64,000 nucleotides of DNA from Streptomyces sp. CNQ-509 (GTDB lineage: Bacteria > Actinomycetota > Actinomycetes > Streptomycetales > Streptomycetaceae), in contig NZ_CP011492.1 of assembly GCF_001011035.1 (NCBI RefSeq), positions 7,975,334-8,039,333 on the forward strand. Direction: 5' to 3'. The notes beneath the pieces are model-generated. The model saw only the letters and a list, made by a program, of their open reading frames with translations. It was not told where the DNA came from and made no database searches. Positions 47,009 to 54,684 of this stretch are shown here, piece after piece. The position numbers and the translations under genes were made by a program. Within the stretch, counting starts at the first letter, position 1, and each line of letters begins with the position of its first letter.

Positions 47009-47558
47009 CATCGCCACACCCACCCCGGTGGATCGGCCCGCTGATGGCCGACCGCCCTCCGCCGATGTCCAGGCACGCCTGCTGCTGCTCATCGACGTCT
47101 TCTCCGAGACCAAGGCAAGCAAGGGCATTGAGGGACGGATGAAGCTCGCCAAACTCGACTTCCTTCTGCGCTACCCCGGGCACTTCCGCAAGCTCATGTC
47201 CGTCCGGCGGCCTGGCACGGATATCGGCGAGGACCCCTGGCTGACCGGCGCGATCGAACAGAGCATGATCCGATACCGCTACGGGCCATGGGACTCGACC
47301 TACTACGCCCTGCTCGGCGCCCTCACGGGCAAGGGCCTGATCGAGCCCAAGCACGAGGACGCCGTCGCCTCCTACCGCACCACCCAGGCCGGGCACGACG
47401 TCGCGCGTGCCCTTGCCGAGACCGAGAGCTGGCGCCCCGTACGGGAGCGGGCCCTGCTGCTGCGCCGCCACTTCAACCTGAGCGGCACCACGTTAAAGGA
47501 CCTTATCTACGAGACGTTCCCCGACATCGTCGAGGCGGACTGGGGGACCCACCTATGA
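46995..47558 (+). CDS. ABC-three-component system middle component (LmuC-like)
   Basis: 187 residues from GTG 46995 with GGGGGG upstream. The central part (RMKLAKLDFLLRYPGHFRKLM, IRYRYGPWDSTYYALLGALTGKGLIEP, YRTTQAGHDVARALAE) is the winged-helix-like pattern of the small middle subunit that sits between effector and SMC-like ATPase genes in ABC-three-component and Lamassu systems. Its stop overlaps the ATPase start. It probably bridges sensor and effector. Confidence 0.65.
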   Translation: MTPPDIATPTPVDRPADGRPPSADVQARLLLLIDVFSETKASKGIEGRMKLAKLDFLLRYPGHFRKLMSVRRPGTDIGEDPWLTGAIEQSMIRYRYGPWDSTYYALLGALTGKGLIEPKHEDAVASYRTTQAGHDVARALAETESWRPVRERALLLRRHFNLSGTTLKDLIYETFPDIVEADWGTHL

Positions 47559-49486
47559 GACTGCGCATCGAGGAACTGACCCTGGTTGGCACCAGCCGCA
47601 CCGTACGCTTCGAGCCCGGCATGAACGCCATCGTGGGTTCCATGAGTGGCGGCAAGACCGCCACCGTAAGCTGCCTGCGAGCCCTACTGGGCGCCGAGGT
47701 GAACGTCGTGCCCGAGCTGCGGGGCCGGACCACCTCCGGAACTGTACTCATCGGCACGCGACGCTTCCGCATCGTGCGCCAACTGGTCAGCACCTCCACT
47801 GCCAAGGTCGACATCGCCGAGATCGGCGGTGAGCAGGAGGTATGGCGCCTGCCCGCCAGCCAGTTGCAGGCCGGCTACGACCAGACCTTCCGCGACTGGT
47901 GGCTGAGCATGCTCGGACTGCCGCGCATCCGCGTCCCCCGGGCCCTCACGGACGAGACCAGCCCTCTCATCCCGGTCACCATCAGCGACTACCTGATGTA
48001 CTGCGTCCTCAGGCAGAAGGAGATCGACACCTCTGTCTTCGGCACGCCAGACAACGCGCAGAAGAACATCAAGCGCAAGTACGTCTTCGAGATTCTCTAT
48101 GGCCTCTACGATCCCGAAGCCGCGGGGATGCGCGAACGCCTCCGCGCAGTCACCACCGAGCTCAACGCCCTGACGGCAGATGCGACCACCCTGGAACGTA
48201 TTCTGGAGACCACCGCGTTCGCCTCCCGGGCGCAGCTCGAAGTCCAGCGGCAGGAAACCGAGCAGCAGCTGATCCAGGCCCGTCAGGCCGACCAGGTCAT
48301 GGCCCGCCAACTCACCCACCCCGCCACCGTCTCGCTGCGCGAGCAGATCGGAGAAGTGGAGGCCGAACTCGCCCGCATCTCGAATGCGGCCGCTGCCGAA
48401 GCCGTCTCTGTGTCCCGGCTTGAGGAGCTACGCGACCAGCTCATCGCCCAAAGCCGCCGTCTCACCCGCGCCCTGGTTGCGGAGCGACTGCTGAACGACT
48501 TCGAATTCCACACCTGCCCCCGCTGCGGCGCTGGCGTTCCCGAACGGGGCGACGAAGGCACCTGCAGGCTCTGCCTGCAGACCCCGCCACAGGAACCAGC
48601 CCCGTCCACGCTCGCCGCCGAACAGGACCGCGTCATCGAGCAGGTCACCGAGACCGAGGAACTCATCAAGCGGAGCCAAGACCGCCTCGACGAGCTCGAG
48701 GCCGCCCGATCCGCTCAAACGCGCCGCCGCACCGAACTCGGCGAAAAACTCGACCGCGCCACGGCCACCTATGTCACGGACCACACGGACCGCATCCGCG
48801 CCATCGCCGCTGAACAGGCCCGGCTGGAAGAACACCTGGCCCGGATCGACGATTCTCTCGACCTGCACAACCGTCTTCAGGGGCAGATCGAACGGGTTGC
48901 GGAGTTGGAACGGGAACAAGAAGATCTCAACAACCGCATCGCCGCCTCCCGGCACAGCAACCCAGAGGTCCACGCCCGCCTGGACCAGCTCGACGGAGCC
49001 TTCGAAAACGCCCTCCGCAGCTTCGACGCCCCCCGCTTCGACAATCAGCCCGGCTCCCGAATCAACCGCGAGACCTACATGCCCGTTGTTGACGGGCGCT
49101 CCTTCGTCGACCTGCAGTCACAGGGCGTCGAGGTCCTCGTCAACGTGGCCCACGTCCTCGCGCACCAGCACGTCGCGCTCCACGAGGAAGCTGTGCCCCT
49201 GCCCAACCTTCTGGTCATCGACGGCATCAGCAGCAACGTCGGTCACGAGGGAATCAACCTACAGCGGCTCCGCAAGATGTACGCCACCCTGCTGGAGACC
49301 GCCACCGAGCACGTCGACCGTCTGCAGATCATCGTCACCGACAACGACTCGCCGCCCATTGACGGCATCCACCGAGCCCTGGAGCTCTCGGACACGGACC
49401 GGCTCGTGCCGACAGGAGAGTCGAACGATCAATGCTCGGAAGGCGAGGAAGCTGAGCCCGAGGCGGACCCCAGCGGTCCGTTGTGA
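47555..49486 (+). CDS. SMC/Rad50-like ABC ATPase of an ABC-three-component (Lamassu LmuB-like) system
   Basis: 643 residues. Walker A is VGSMSGGKTATVSCLRALLG. Two coiled-coil arms (about residues 190-300 and 340-470) flank a zinc-hook-like CPRCG / CRLC pair. The signature region is DLQSQGVEVLVNVAHVLA and Walker B is NLLVIDGISSNVGHEG, where Gly follows the Asp instead of the usual Glu or Ser. This is the sensor ATPase of a three-gene defence operon that would respond to unusual DNA ends or structures (family knowledge). The Walker B variation may mean slow hydrolysis. Confidence 0.75.
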   Translation: MRLRIEELTLVGTSRTVRFEPGMNAIVGSMSGGKTATVSCLRALLGAEVNVVPELRGRTTSGTVLIGTRRFRIVRQLVSTSTAKVDIAEIGGEQEVWRLPASQLQAGYDQTFRDWWLSMLGLPRIRVPRALTDETSPLIPVTISDYLMYCVLRQKEIDTSVFGTPDNAQKNIKRKYVFEILYGLYDPEAAGMRERLRAVTTELNALTADATTLERILETTAFASRAQLEVQRQETEQQLIQARQADQVMARQLTHPATVSLREQIGEVEAELARISNAAAAEAVSVSRLEELRDQLIAQSRRLTRALVAERLLNDFEFHTCPRCGAGVPERGDEGTCRLCLQTPPQEPAPSTLAAEQDRVIEQVTETEELIKRSQDRLDELEAARSAQTRRRTELGEKLDRATATYVTDHTDRIRAIAAEQARLEEHLARIDDSLDLHNRLQGQIERVAELEREQEDLNNRIAASRHSNPEVHARLDQLDGAFENALRSFDAPRFDNQPGSRINRETYMPVVDGRSFVDLQSQGVEVLVNVAHVLAHQHVALHEEAVPLPNLLVIDGISSNVGHEGINLQRLRKMYATLLETATEHVDRLQIIVTDNDSPPIDGIHRALELSDTDRLVPTGESNDQCSEGEEAEPEADPSGPL

Positions 49487-49650
49487 TTCTTCCCGGCTGT
49501 CGCGACCGGGGCGACGCGCCTGGTAGTGGGCGACGGCTCAAGGCCGCCGCTCAACGTCGGGATCCCGTCCTCCTGGTCCGTCGCGCCGGATGCCGTTCGT
49601 GCACCTTGGCCCGGCGATCAACCGCATCCCGTAGTCCTACGATTCGTGTC

Positions 49651-50151
49651 ATGGCTGGTTCTGACGATGTGCAGCCCGCGTTCTGGGACACCTCCAGCAA
49701 CTACGGCGTGCAGCGGCCGCTGACTGACCAGGATGTGCAGGAGGCCGAGCAACTGCTCGACGTCACGCTCCCAACCTCGCTGCTTGATCTGTTGCGCGCT
49801 CAGAACGGTGGCCAGGTGACAGGCACTCGGAACGCGTTCCGGACAGACAAGCCGACCTCTTGGAGCGAGGACCACATCCCGTTCGACCATCTGATGGGCA
49901 TCGGCCACCGCGAACGCGCAGTCTCGTTGCTCGACAGCCCCTACCTGGTCGAGGAATGGGATCTGCCCTCGCCTCTCGTACTCCTCTCGGGCGACGGACA
50001 CTACTGGATCGCGCTGGACTACCGTGCGTGCGGCCGACACGGAGAACCTTCAGTCGCGTGGTTCGACGCTGATTTCAGCGTGGAGTTGGCCCTCGCCCCG
50101 GACTTCGGGTCCTTCGTCGAGGGCCTCTCTTCCTCCAGCGACTTCGACTGA
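49651..50151 (+). CDS. SMI1/KNR4 family protein
   Basis: 166 residues from ATG 49651. SMI1/KNR4 landmarks: PLTDQDVQEAEQLLDVTLPTSLLDLLRAQNGG, HIPFDHLMGIG, YLVEEWDLPSPLVLLSGDGHYWIALDYR and EPSVAWFDAD. Such proteins often serve as immunity proteins to polymorphic toxins, but no toxin gene is adjacent. It lies 165 bases after the ABC ATPase and may or may not belong to that operon. Confidence 0.88.
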   Translation: MAGSDDVQPAFWDTSSNYGVQRPLTDQDVQEAEQLLDVTLPTSLLDLLRAQNGGQVTGTRNAFRTDKPTSWSEDHIPFDHLMGIGHRERAVSLLDSPYLVEEWDLPSPLVLLSGDGHYWIALDYRACGRHGEPSVAWFDADFSVELALAPDFGSFVEGLSSSSDFD

Positions 50152-50341
50152 AGCGCCACCGGGACACACCTGACTGACCTCGCGAACAGTGGGACGGATC
50201 CCGCCCACGTCACCGCAGGGCAAACCTTGCCTGATGCGGCACTACTGACCTTGAATGTGTAAGAAGCCGTTGTCGTACCGATCAAGGTGAGTGTGGGTTC
50301 GAGTGTGGCAACTCGGGCGGGTGATTTCCGGGTTTCCGGGC

Positions 50342-51313
50342 ATGGAGGCAGGGCCTCCTGCACAGCTCGTGGGTGTCGAAGTCCATGAGCAACAGGAGGC
50401 CCTGGTGCCGCAGTCTTCCGCGTCGTTGCCTGCTGCGTCCAACTCGCCCGCCCGGCCGTGTGATTGCCTCGCGCACGTGTACGGCAACGCGGCCGATCGT
50501 GCTGGGCGTGTGCGACGCTACCCGTCGGACATGACCGACGCGGAGTGGGCGGTGGTCCGCAGCCTGCTACCGGTGCCGGGGTGGATGAACGGCAAGGGCG
50601 GCCGGCCGGAGGGCTATTGCCACCGGCAGATGATCGACGCAATCCGGTATCTCGTGGACAACGGGATCAAGTGGCGGGCGATGCCCGCGGACTTTCCCGC
50701 CTGGGACCGCGTCTACGCGTTCTTCCGCCGCTGGCGCGACCATCGCCTGATCACCGAGTTCCACGACCGACTGCGCGCCCGGGTTCGCGAAAGCGAGGGG
50801 CGGGAGAGGGAACCGACGGCCGCGATCGTCGACTCGCAGTCGGTCAAGGCAGCCGCGTCCGTCCCGGCACGCTCACGGGGCTTCGACGGGGGCAAGAAGA
50901 TCAACGGCCGCAAGCGGCACCTGATCGTGGACTGCCTTGGTCTGCTGCTGATGGTGCTGGTCACCCCGGCCGACGTCACGGACCGGGACGCCGCCTGCGG
51001 CATGCTGCCCCGCCTGCTGGCCCGTCACCGCAAGATCCGGCTCGTGTGGGCCGATGGCGGCTACGCAGGCCGCCTCGTCGACTGGGCCAGGAACAGACTG
51101 CGCCTCACCCTGGAGATCGTCAAACGCAGCGACGACACCCGTGGCTTCGTCGTACTGCCCCGACGCTGGTGCGTGGAGCGCACCCTGGGCTGGCTGATGC
51201 GCTCCCGCCGCCTGACCCGCGACTACGAGACGCGCCCCGCCACCAGCGAAGCCGTGGTGCACTGGTCGATGGCCATGCTCATGGGACGCCGCATCGCCCG
51301 CCACCGCACCTGA
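50342..51313 (+). CDS. IS5 family transposase
   Basis: 323 residues if started at ATG 50342; a GTG at 50510 (MRRYPSDMTDAEW) is an alternative that gives the usual family length. The helix-turn-helix/DUF4096 region is YPSDMTDAEWAVVRSLLPVPGW and DNGIKWRAMPADFPAWDRVYAFFRRW. DDE residues: AAIVDSQSVKAA, LVWADGGYAGRLVDW and LPRRWCVERTLGWLMRSRRL. It appears complete and may be active, and could mobilise the truncated relative. Confidence 0.88.
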   Translation: MEAGPPAQLVGVEVHEQQEALVPQSSASLPAASNSPARPCDCLAHVYGNAADRAGRVRRYPSDMTDAEWAVVRSLLPVPGWMNGKGGRPEGYCHRQMIDAIRYLVDNGIKWRAMPADFPAWDRVYAFFRRWRDHRLITEFHDRLRARVRESEGREREPTAAIVDSQSVKAAASVPARSRGFDGGKKINGRKRHLIVDCLGLLLMVLVTPADVTDRDAACGMLPRLLARHRKIRLVWADGGYAGRLVDWARNRLRLTLEIVKRSDDTRGFVVLPRRWCVERTLGWLMRSRRLTRDYETRPATSEAVVHWSMAMLMGRRIARHRT

Positions 51314-51814
51314 TCACTCACTGCGCCGGCATCGCAGGACGAACAGACCCGGCCGCTCCTCCGCCAGCCAGCCACGCGCGACCAGCCGCTTTGCCTTGAC
51401 CCGCACACCCTCGACCTTCGACGGCACCAGCTCCAGGCCCAACCGGGCAGCCAGGTCCCTCGCCCGCAGCCCCTGGCCGACACTGCCGGCCTCCAGCACG
51501 GCCAGCAGCCTGCGGTACTCAGGAGCAAGCACCTCAACCGTGACACCCTCGCGCCACACGGGGACCACCGAACCGGCCACGGGCTCCTTCACCTCGACCG
51601 GAACCGGCGCCGGCCCGACCGGCTCCTGCAGCACAGCACCCGCAGCCAGGACCTCGGCCAGCTCCGCGAGCGCGACGACCCGCCGGCCCAGCACAGCCTC
51701 CGCCTCCACCAGCTCGACCCGAACCCGGTCCGCCTCGGCACGCAGCTCCTCCACCCGCACCCGCGCAGCCGACTCCCGAGCCTCCAACAACCCCATCACC
51801 GACGGCACCCGCAT
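51314..51814 (-). CDS. IS accessory protein: coiled coil plus winged-helix-like domain
   Basis: 166 residues; ATG 51814 is preceded by GGAGGT, an in-frame earlier start being less likely. The coiled coil SVMGLLEARESAARVRVEEL continues to about residue 50. A Val/Pro linker follows, then LAPEYRRLLAVLEA and LRARDLAARLGLELVPSKVEGVRVKAKRLVARGWLAEERPGLFVL, a winged-helix-like fold. It is homologous to the protein at 44438-44962. Expression is driven from a conserved region inside the element's right end. Function unknown; a regulator of transposition is possible. Confidence 0.65.
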   Translation of the reverse strand: MRVPSVMGLLEARESAARVRVEELRAEADRVRVELVEAEAVLGRRVVALAELAEVLAAGAVLQEPVGPAPVPVEVKEPVAGSVVPVWREGVTVEVLAPEYRRLLAVLEAGSVGQGLRARDLAARLGLELVPSKVEGVRVKAKRLVARGWLAEERPGLFVLRCRRSE

Positions 51815-51922
51815 ACCTCCCCGACGAAACAACACGACGTGCCGTCCCTGCCGCAGAACCACCGACATCATGCCTGAACAGCGAAAACGCAACGATCACA
51901 TTCGGAAAGACAACGGCTTCTG

Positions 51923-52082
51923 ATGGTTCGTGTTTCTGCTGGTCAGGGCGGGCCTGGCGCGGTGAGTGGGGCGAGTGGGAAAAAAGTTGGTCGGTGGCGT
52001 CCGGATTCGGGCCTCTCGGCGCGTGTATGGGGGTGAGGGCCCAGGGCCCTCATCAACGAGTCGATGATGGGAGGCCGGTCTG
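51923..52082 (+). promoter_or_regulatory. Leader of the sigma-factor operon with 19-bp palindrome
   Basis: At 52034-52052 lies a perfect palindrome, TGAGGGCCC-A-GGGCCCTCA, 30 bases before the first gene of the operon. GGGAGG follows as ribosome site. The palindrome could be an operator or a short transcript hairpin. The rest of the gap after the IS end holds nothing recognisable. Confidence 0.55.
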
Positions 52083-52364
52083 GTGAACTGGCTTGAGTGG
52101 ATGGGAGCGGGTGGGATCTCGGTCCCGCTGATGTTCCTGGTGTACTACGCGCTGCGCCGCACCAAGAGCGCGGTGGAGATGCTTGTGACGGCGCACCTGC
52201 GGGCCCGTGCGGAGCGGGAGCAGCGCGCGACGATGATCGCGGTGGCGGCGGCACTGCCGGAGGGCGGGGCCGCGGCGCGCTTCGAGGAAGGGCAGCCTGC
52301 CTGGCTGTTCTACAAGCACTCGGAGCAGGGCCGGCCGGCGATCGTCACCCGGGAGGCTGCGTGA
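52083..52364 (+). CDS. Small single-span membrane protein
   Basis: 93 residues from GTG 52083. Residues ~8-26 (AGGISVPLMFLVYYAL) form one membrane helix. A basic amphipathic stretch (RRTKSAVEMLVTAHLRARAEREQR) and a soluble tail follow. No family recognised. It overlaps the sigma-factor gene by four bases, so it may anchor or gate that factor (inference). Confidence 0.6.
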   Translation: MNWLEWMGAGGISVPLMFLVYYALRRTKSAVEMLVTAHLRARAEREQRATMIAVAAALPEGGAAARFEEGQPAWLFYKHSEQGRPAIVTREAA

Positions 52365-52888
52365 CCGAGCCCGACCGGGGCACGGACTTCGAGGCGTTCG
52401 TTCTCGAGACCAGCGCGGCGTTCTCCCGCGTGGCCCGGGCCGAAGCAAGTGGCGACCTGCACAGCGCGGAAGACGCTGTGCAGGTCGCGTACATGCGCAT
52501 GTTCACGTCGTGGGAGAAGATCGTGGCGCGGCCCGGTGATCGGGCCGCCTACGGCCGTACCGCGGTCAGGCACGCGGTGATCGACCAGTTCCGGCGCAAC
52601 CAGCGCATGGCTCCTACGCCGTTACAGGAACTGCCCGAGCAGGAATCCCGGATCGGCATCCCCGATGCCGCCTACGAGATGATCAAAGAGGGTATCGATG
52701 AGTTAGTCGCCAAACTTCCCGACCGGCAGCGGCAGGTCATCACCCTGTGCATTCTCCAGGACGTCAGTCCTGAAGACGCCGGGAAGCGCCTGCGCCTTAA
52801 GGAGGAGTCGGTGAAGCGCAACATCCGCATGGCCATCAAGAACCTGAAGAAGTACGTCAACGAGAGCGGCGAGGAGGGAACCGGATGA
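52361..52888 (+). CDS. Sigma-70 family (ECF-like) RNA polymerase sigma factor
   Basis: 175 residues from GTG 52361. The sigma-2 region is FSRVARAEASGDLHSAEDAVQVAYMRMFTSWEKI and YGRTAVRHAVIDQFRRNQRM. The sigma-4 region is IDELVAKLPDRQRQVITLCILQDVSPEDAGKRLRLKEESVKRNIRMAIKNLKKYV. It is flanked, with four-base overlaps on both sides, by a membrane protein and a helical-repeat protein that could be its control partners. A long hairpin lies inside the gene at 52452. Confidence 0.85.
   Translation: MTEPDRGTDFEAFVLETSAAFSRVARAEASGDLHSAEDAVQVAYMRMFTSWEKIVARPGDRAAYGRTAVRHAVIDQFRRNQRMAPTPLQELPEQESRIGIPDAAYEMIKEGIDELVAKLPDRQRQVITLCILQDVSPEDAGKRLRLKEESVKRNIRMAIKNLKKYVNESGEEGTG
52452..52488 (+). repeat. 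Perfect 15-bp inverted repeat inside the sigma-factor gene
   Basis: GCGACCTGCACAGCG (52452-52466) is exactly complementary to 52474-52488, with a 7-base loop. It is in the coding region for GDLHSAEDAVQVA. Such a long perfect stem inside a gene is unexpected by chance and would form a very stable mRNA hairpin. Confidence 0.75.
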
Positions 52889-53508
52889 GCACTTGGGACA
52901 AGGAGAGCGAGCTGAGCGCCATCCGGCTCCTCGCCGTATGGGTCCTGCTCGAACGCTCCGAGCAGGCACTGTCGAAGAGTCCGCGGACACCCGAGGACTC
53001 GGCGCAGGCGGAGGGGGGCCAGCTTGCCGGCTGGCCCCCGGCCCCCGCCCCCAGCCCGGACACCGGGGATGAAGACACCAAGGATGAACTCGTACTCCTG
53101 CTGGCACGCGAGCGTGCACATGAATCCACCGCACAGGAAACACGCCGAATCGCAGAACTCCTGGAATACCTGAACCAGGACGAAGAAGCCTTGCGCTGGT
53201 GGAAACGGGCAGCTGAACGAGGCGATGAAGACGCGAGGGACTATCTTGAAATCCTCCATGCTGAAAGGCAGGAGCAAGAGAATCCGCCAGTCGACTCTTC
53301 AACACCTCTGGAACTGCGAGAAAGTGCGGCACTGTATGTGTGGAAAGCCAGTGCAACAACTGCCGGATCACACACATTCGCGGCCGTGCAACTGGCAGTG
53401 AGCGCTGCAGCCGACCCAGAGCTGAGCGAAGACGCGAAGCAACTGGTGAGGGAAGTCGAAGAGTACTCACGGCATCCTGACCGCATGACAGACGGAAGGC
53501 GACGCTGA
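52885..53508 (+). CDS. Hypothetical protein with Sel1/TPR-like repeat, sigma-factor partner
   Basis: 207 residues from ATG 52885, overlapping the sigma-factor stop. An N-terminal helix (ESELSAIRLLAVWVLLERSEQAL), an acidic Pro-rich linker, then a Sel1/TPR-like helix pair (RIAELLEYLNQDEEALRWWKRAAERGDEDARDYLEIL) and a further helical part (HTFAAVQLAVSAAADPELSEDAKQLV). No membrane segment. It may bind the sigma factor (inference from operon). Confidence 0.65.
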   Translation: MSTWDKESELSAIRLLAVWVLLERSEQALSKSPRTPEDSAQAEGGQLAGWPPAPAPSPDTGDEDTKDELVLLLARERAHESTAQETRRIAELLEYLNQDEEALRWWKRAAERGDEDARDYLEILHAERQEQENPPVDSSTPLELRESAALYVWKASATTAGSHTFAAVQLAVSAAADPELSEDAKQLVREVEEYSRHPDRMTDGRRR

Positions 53509-53606
53509 TGCGTAACCCCCTTCCGCCATGCCCACAGGTTAGAGGAGCAGCCCTATAGGCAGACCCATCATGAGTGCCTCACGCTGAGGCACAACGACTC
53601 GTTGAG

Positions 53607-53637
53607 GCAGCGGCCCGCCCTACCGGCGGGCCGCTGC
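53607..53637. terminator. Strong bidirectional-type hairpin
   Basis: GCAGCGGCCCGCC (53607-53619) pairs perfectly with 53625-53637 around the loop CTACC. It is 98 bases after the sigma operon and before the convergent minus-strand pair at 53791, so it probably ends both. The remaining ~280-base gap holds nothing else evident. Confidence 0.8.
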
Positions 53638-53790
53638 TGCATCTCCGCCAACACACATGTCCCCCTCGATGGACGAGCTTGCAGGCCAGACCAGGACAGC
53701 GCCAGCAGCCTTCCCCCGGATCAGGTGAGCACAGGCCTGTCGCAGATGGCCTCAGACGCCGGGTGAGCTGTACGGCAGTCTGCCTCTGCC

Positions 53791-54333
53791 TTATTGGGTG
53801 CGCTGCCGTCGGGCCGCCATGCGCAGAGTCCAGGCGAAGTACGGGACGCTGCGCAGCATGACACGCAAGAGGTAGGCGAGCCGGGTCCGCAAGGGCTTCT
53901 CGCTGTGATCGATCCACTCGGCCAGCCACTCCTCGGAATAGCGGTCTCGGTCGTCCGCGGGCAGGATGTGGACAAGGGCGTGGAATAGGGGGCGTGCTCG
54001 TCGAACACGCCGGCTGGTGGGATCTTTGCCGGAGAGGGTGGAAGGTCGCTCGGCCGGTTGCTGTATCTGTTCGGGAGCACGGCGAATATTCCCGTGGTCC
54101 TCTGGCGCGAGGTCCGGCCGTGGCGGACGGCCCTCATCTTCGAGGTCTTCGCAGCGATCGCCCAAACGCTCCACCCGGTAGAGCTGTTGATGACCACGTT
54201 GAACAAATCTGTCGCAGACCCTCTGGGCTTCGGTGCGGGTGGCATAACGGCCGACCCGGTAATGGTTGCCCTCACCGTCTTGCCGGATTATTAACCAGGG
54301 CCTCTCGCTGCCCTCGCTACCAGTGTCGTGCAT
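53791..54333 (-). CDS. Hypothetical protein downstream of PadR regulator
   Basis: 180 residues; GGGGAG precedes ATG 54333. The N-terminal part (PWLIIRQDGEGNHYRVGRYATRTEAQRVCDRFV) looks like a small SPOR-like alpha/beta unit. The C-terminal part (ILPADDRDRYSEEWLAEWIDHSEKPLRTRLAYLLRVMLRSVPYFAWTLR) resembles the conserved tail of Streptomyces proteins paired with PadR regulators. No clear membrane span. Coupled to the padR-type gene with a ten-base gap. Confidence 0.65.
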   Translation of the reverse strand: MHDTGSEGSERPWLIIRQDGEGNHYRVGRYATRTEAQRVCDRFVQRGHQQLYRVERLGDRCEDLEDEGRPPRPDLAPEDHGNIRRAPEQIQQPAERPSTLSGKDPTSRRVRRARPLFHALVHILPADDRDRYSEEWLAEWIDHSEKPLRTRLAYLLRVMLRSVPYFAWTLRMAARRQRTQ

Positions 54334-54342
54334 TACGCAGTC

Positions 54343-54684
54343 TCAACTCCCCAAGCCTTCAGCGGGGCGCAGACGTGCTGAGGCGGCGCCTCCCTGGTAG
54401 GCGGCAGCGAGAGCGAGGCGGGCTGCCTCCGCCCCGCCGGAGGTGAAGCGGTAGAAGCGTCGGCGTGGGCGGGGCGGGTCGGTCTTCTCGATCTCACCCC
54501 GGTCTTCCCAGAACGACTCAAGCCATCCGGCGTTCTCCAGTCGGGCGAGGATCGGATGGATGGTGCCGGTGGGAAGCCCTGCTTCCTGGGAGAGCTCAAG
54601 GCCGTAGCGGGCGTCGGCGGGGCTCTCCAGCAGGGCCCGCAGCACCAGTTGTGTCTGGAGCGTCATGCGCGGCGTCTTGGCCAT
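54343..54684 (-). CDS. PadR family transcriptional regulator
   Basis: 113 residues. The winged helix is TLQTQLVLRALLESPADARYGLELSQEAGLPTGTIHPILARLENAGWLES, then the wing PRRRFYRFTSGGAEAARLALA. No Shine-Dalgarno is seen; TACTAG (minus strand, about 54697-54702) lies ~12 bases before the ATG and could be a -10, which would make the message leaderless. It probably controls the downstream partner. Confidence 0.85.
   Translation of the reverse strand: MAKTPRMTLQTQLVLRALLESPADARYGLELSQEAGLPTGTIHPILARLENAGWLESFWEDRGEIEKTDPPRPRRRFYRFTSGGAEAARLALAAAYQGGAASARLRPAEGLGS

Larger units (their letters stand above)
50262..51922. mobile_element. Intact IS5-type element with convergent accessory gene, 1661 bp
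   Basis: Ends are inverted repeats, AGAAGCCGTTGTC at 50262-50274 and its complement at 51910-51922, extending to 18 of 20 matches. It holds a full transposase (plus) and an accessory coiled-coil gene (minus) that meet tail to tail, with stops abutting at TGATCA (51311-51316). A truncated sister copy is at 44325-45486 and a solo end at 10836-10855. A target duplication is not clear. Confidence 0.7.
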
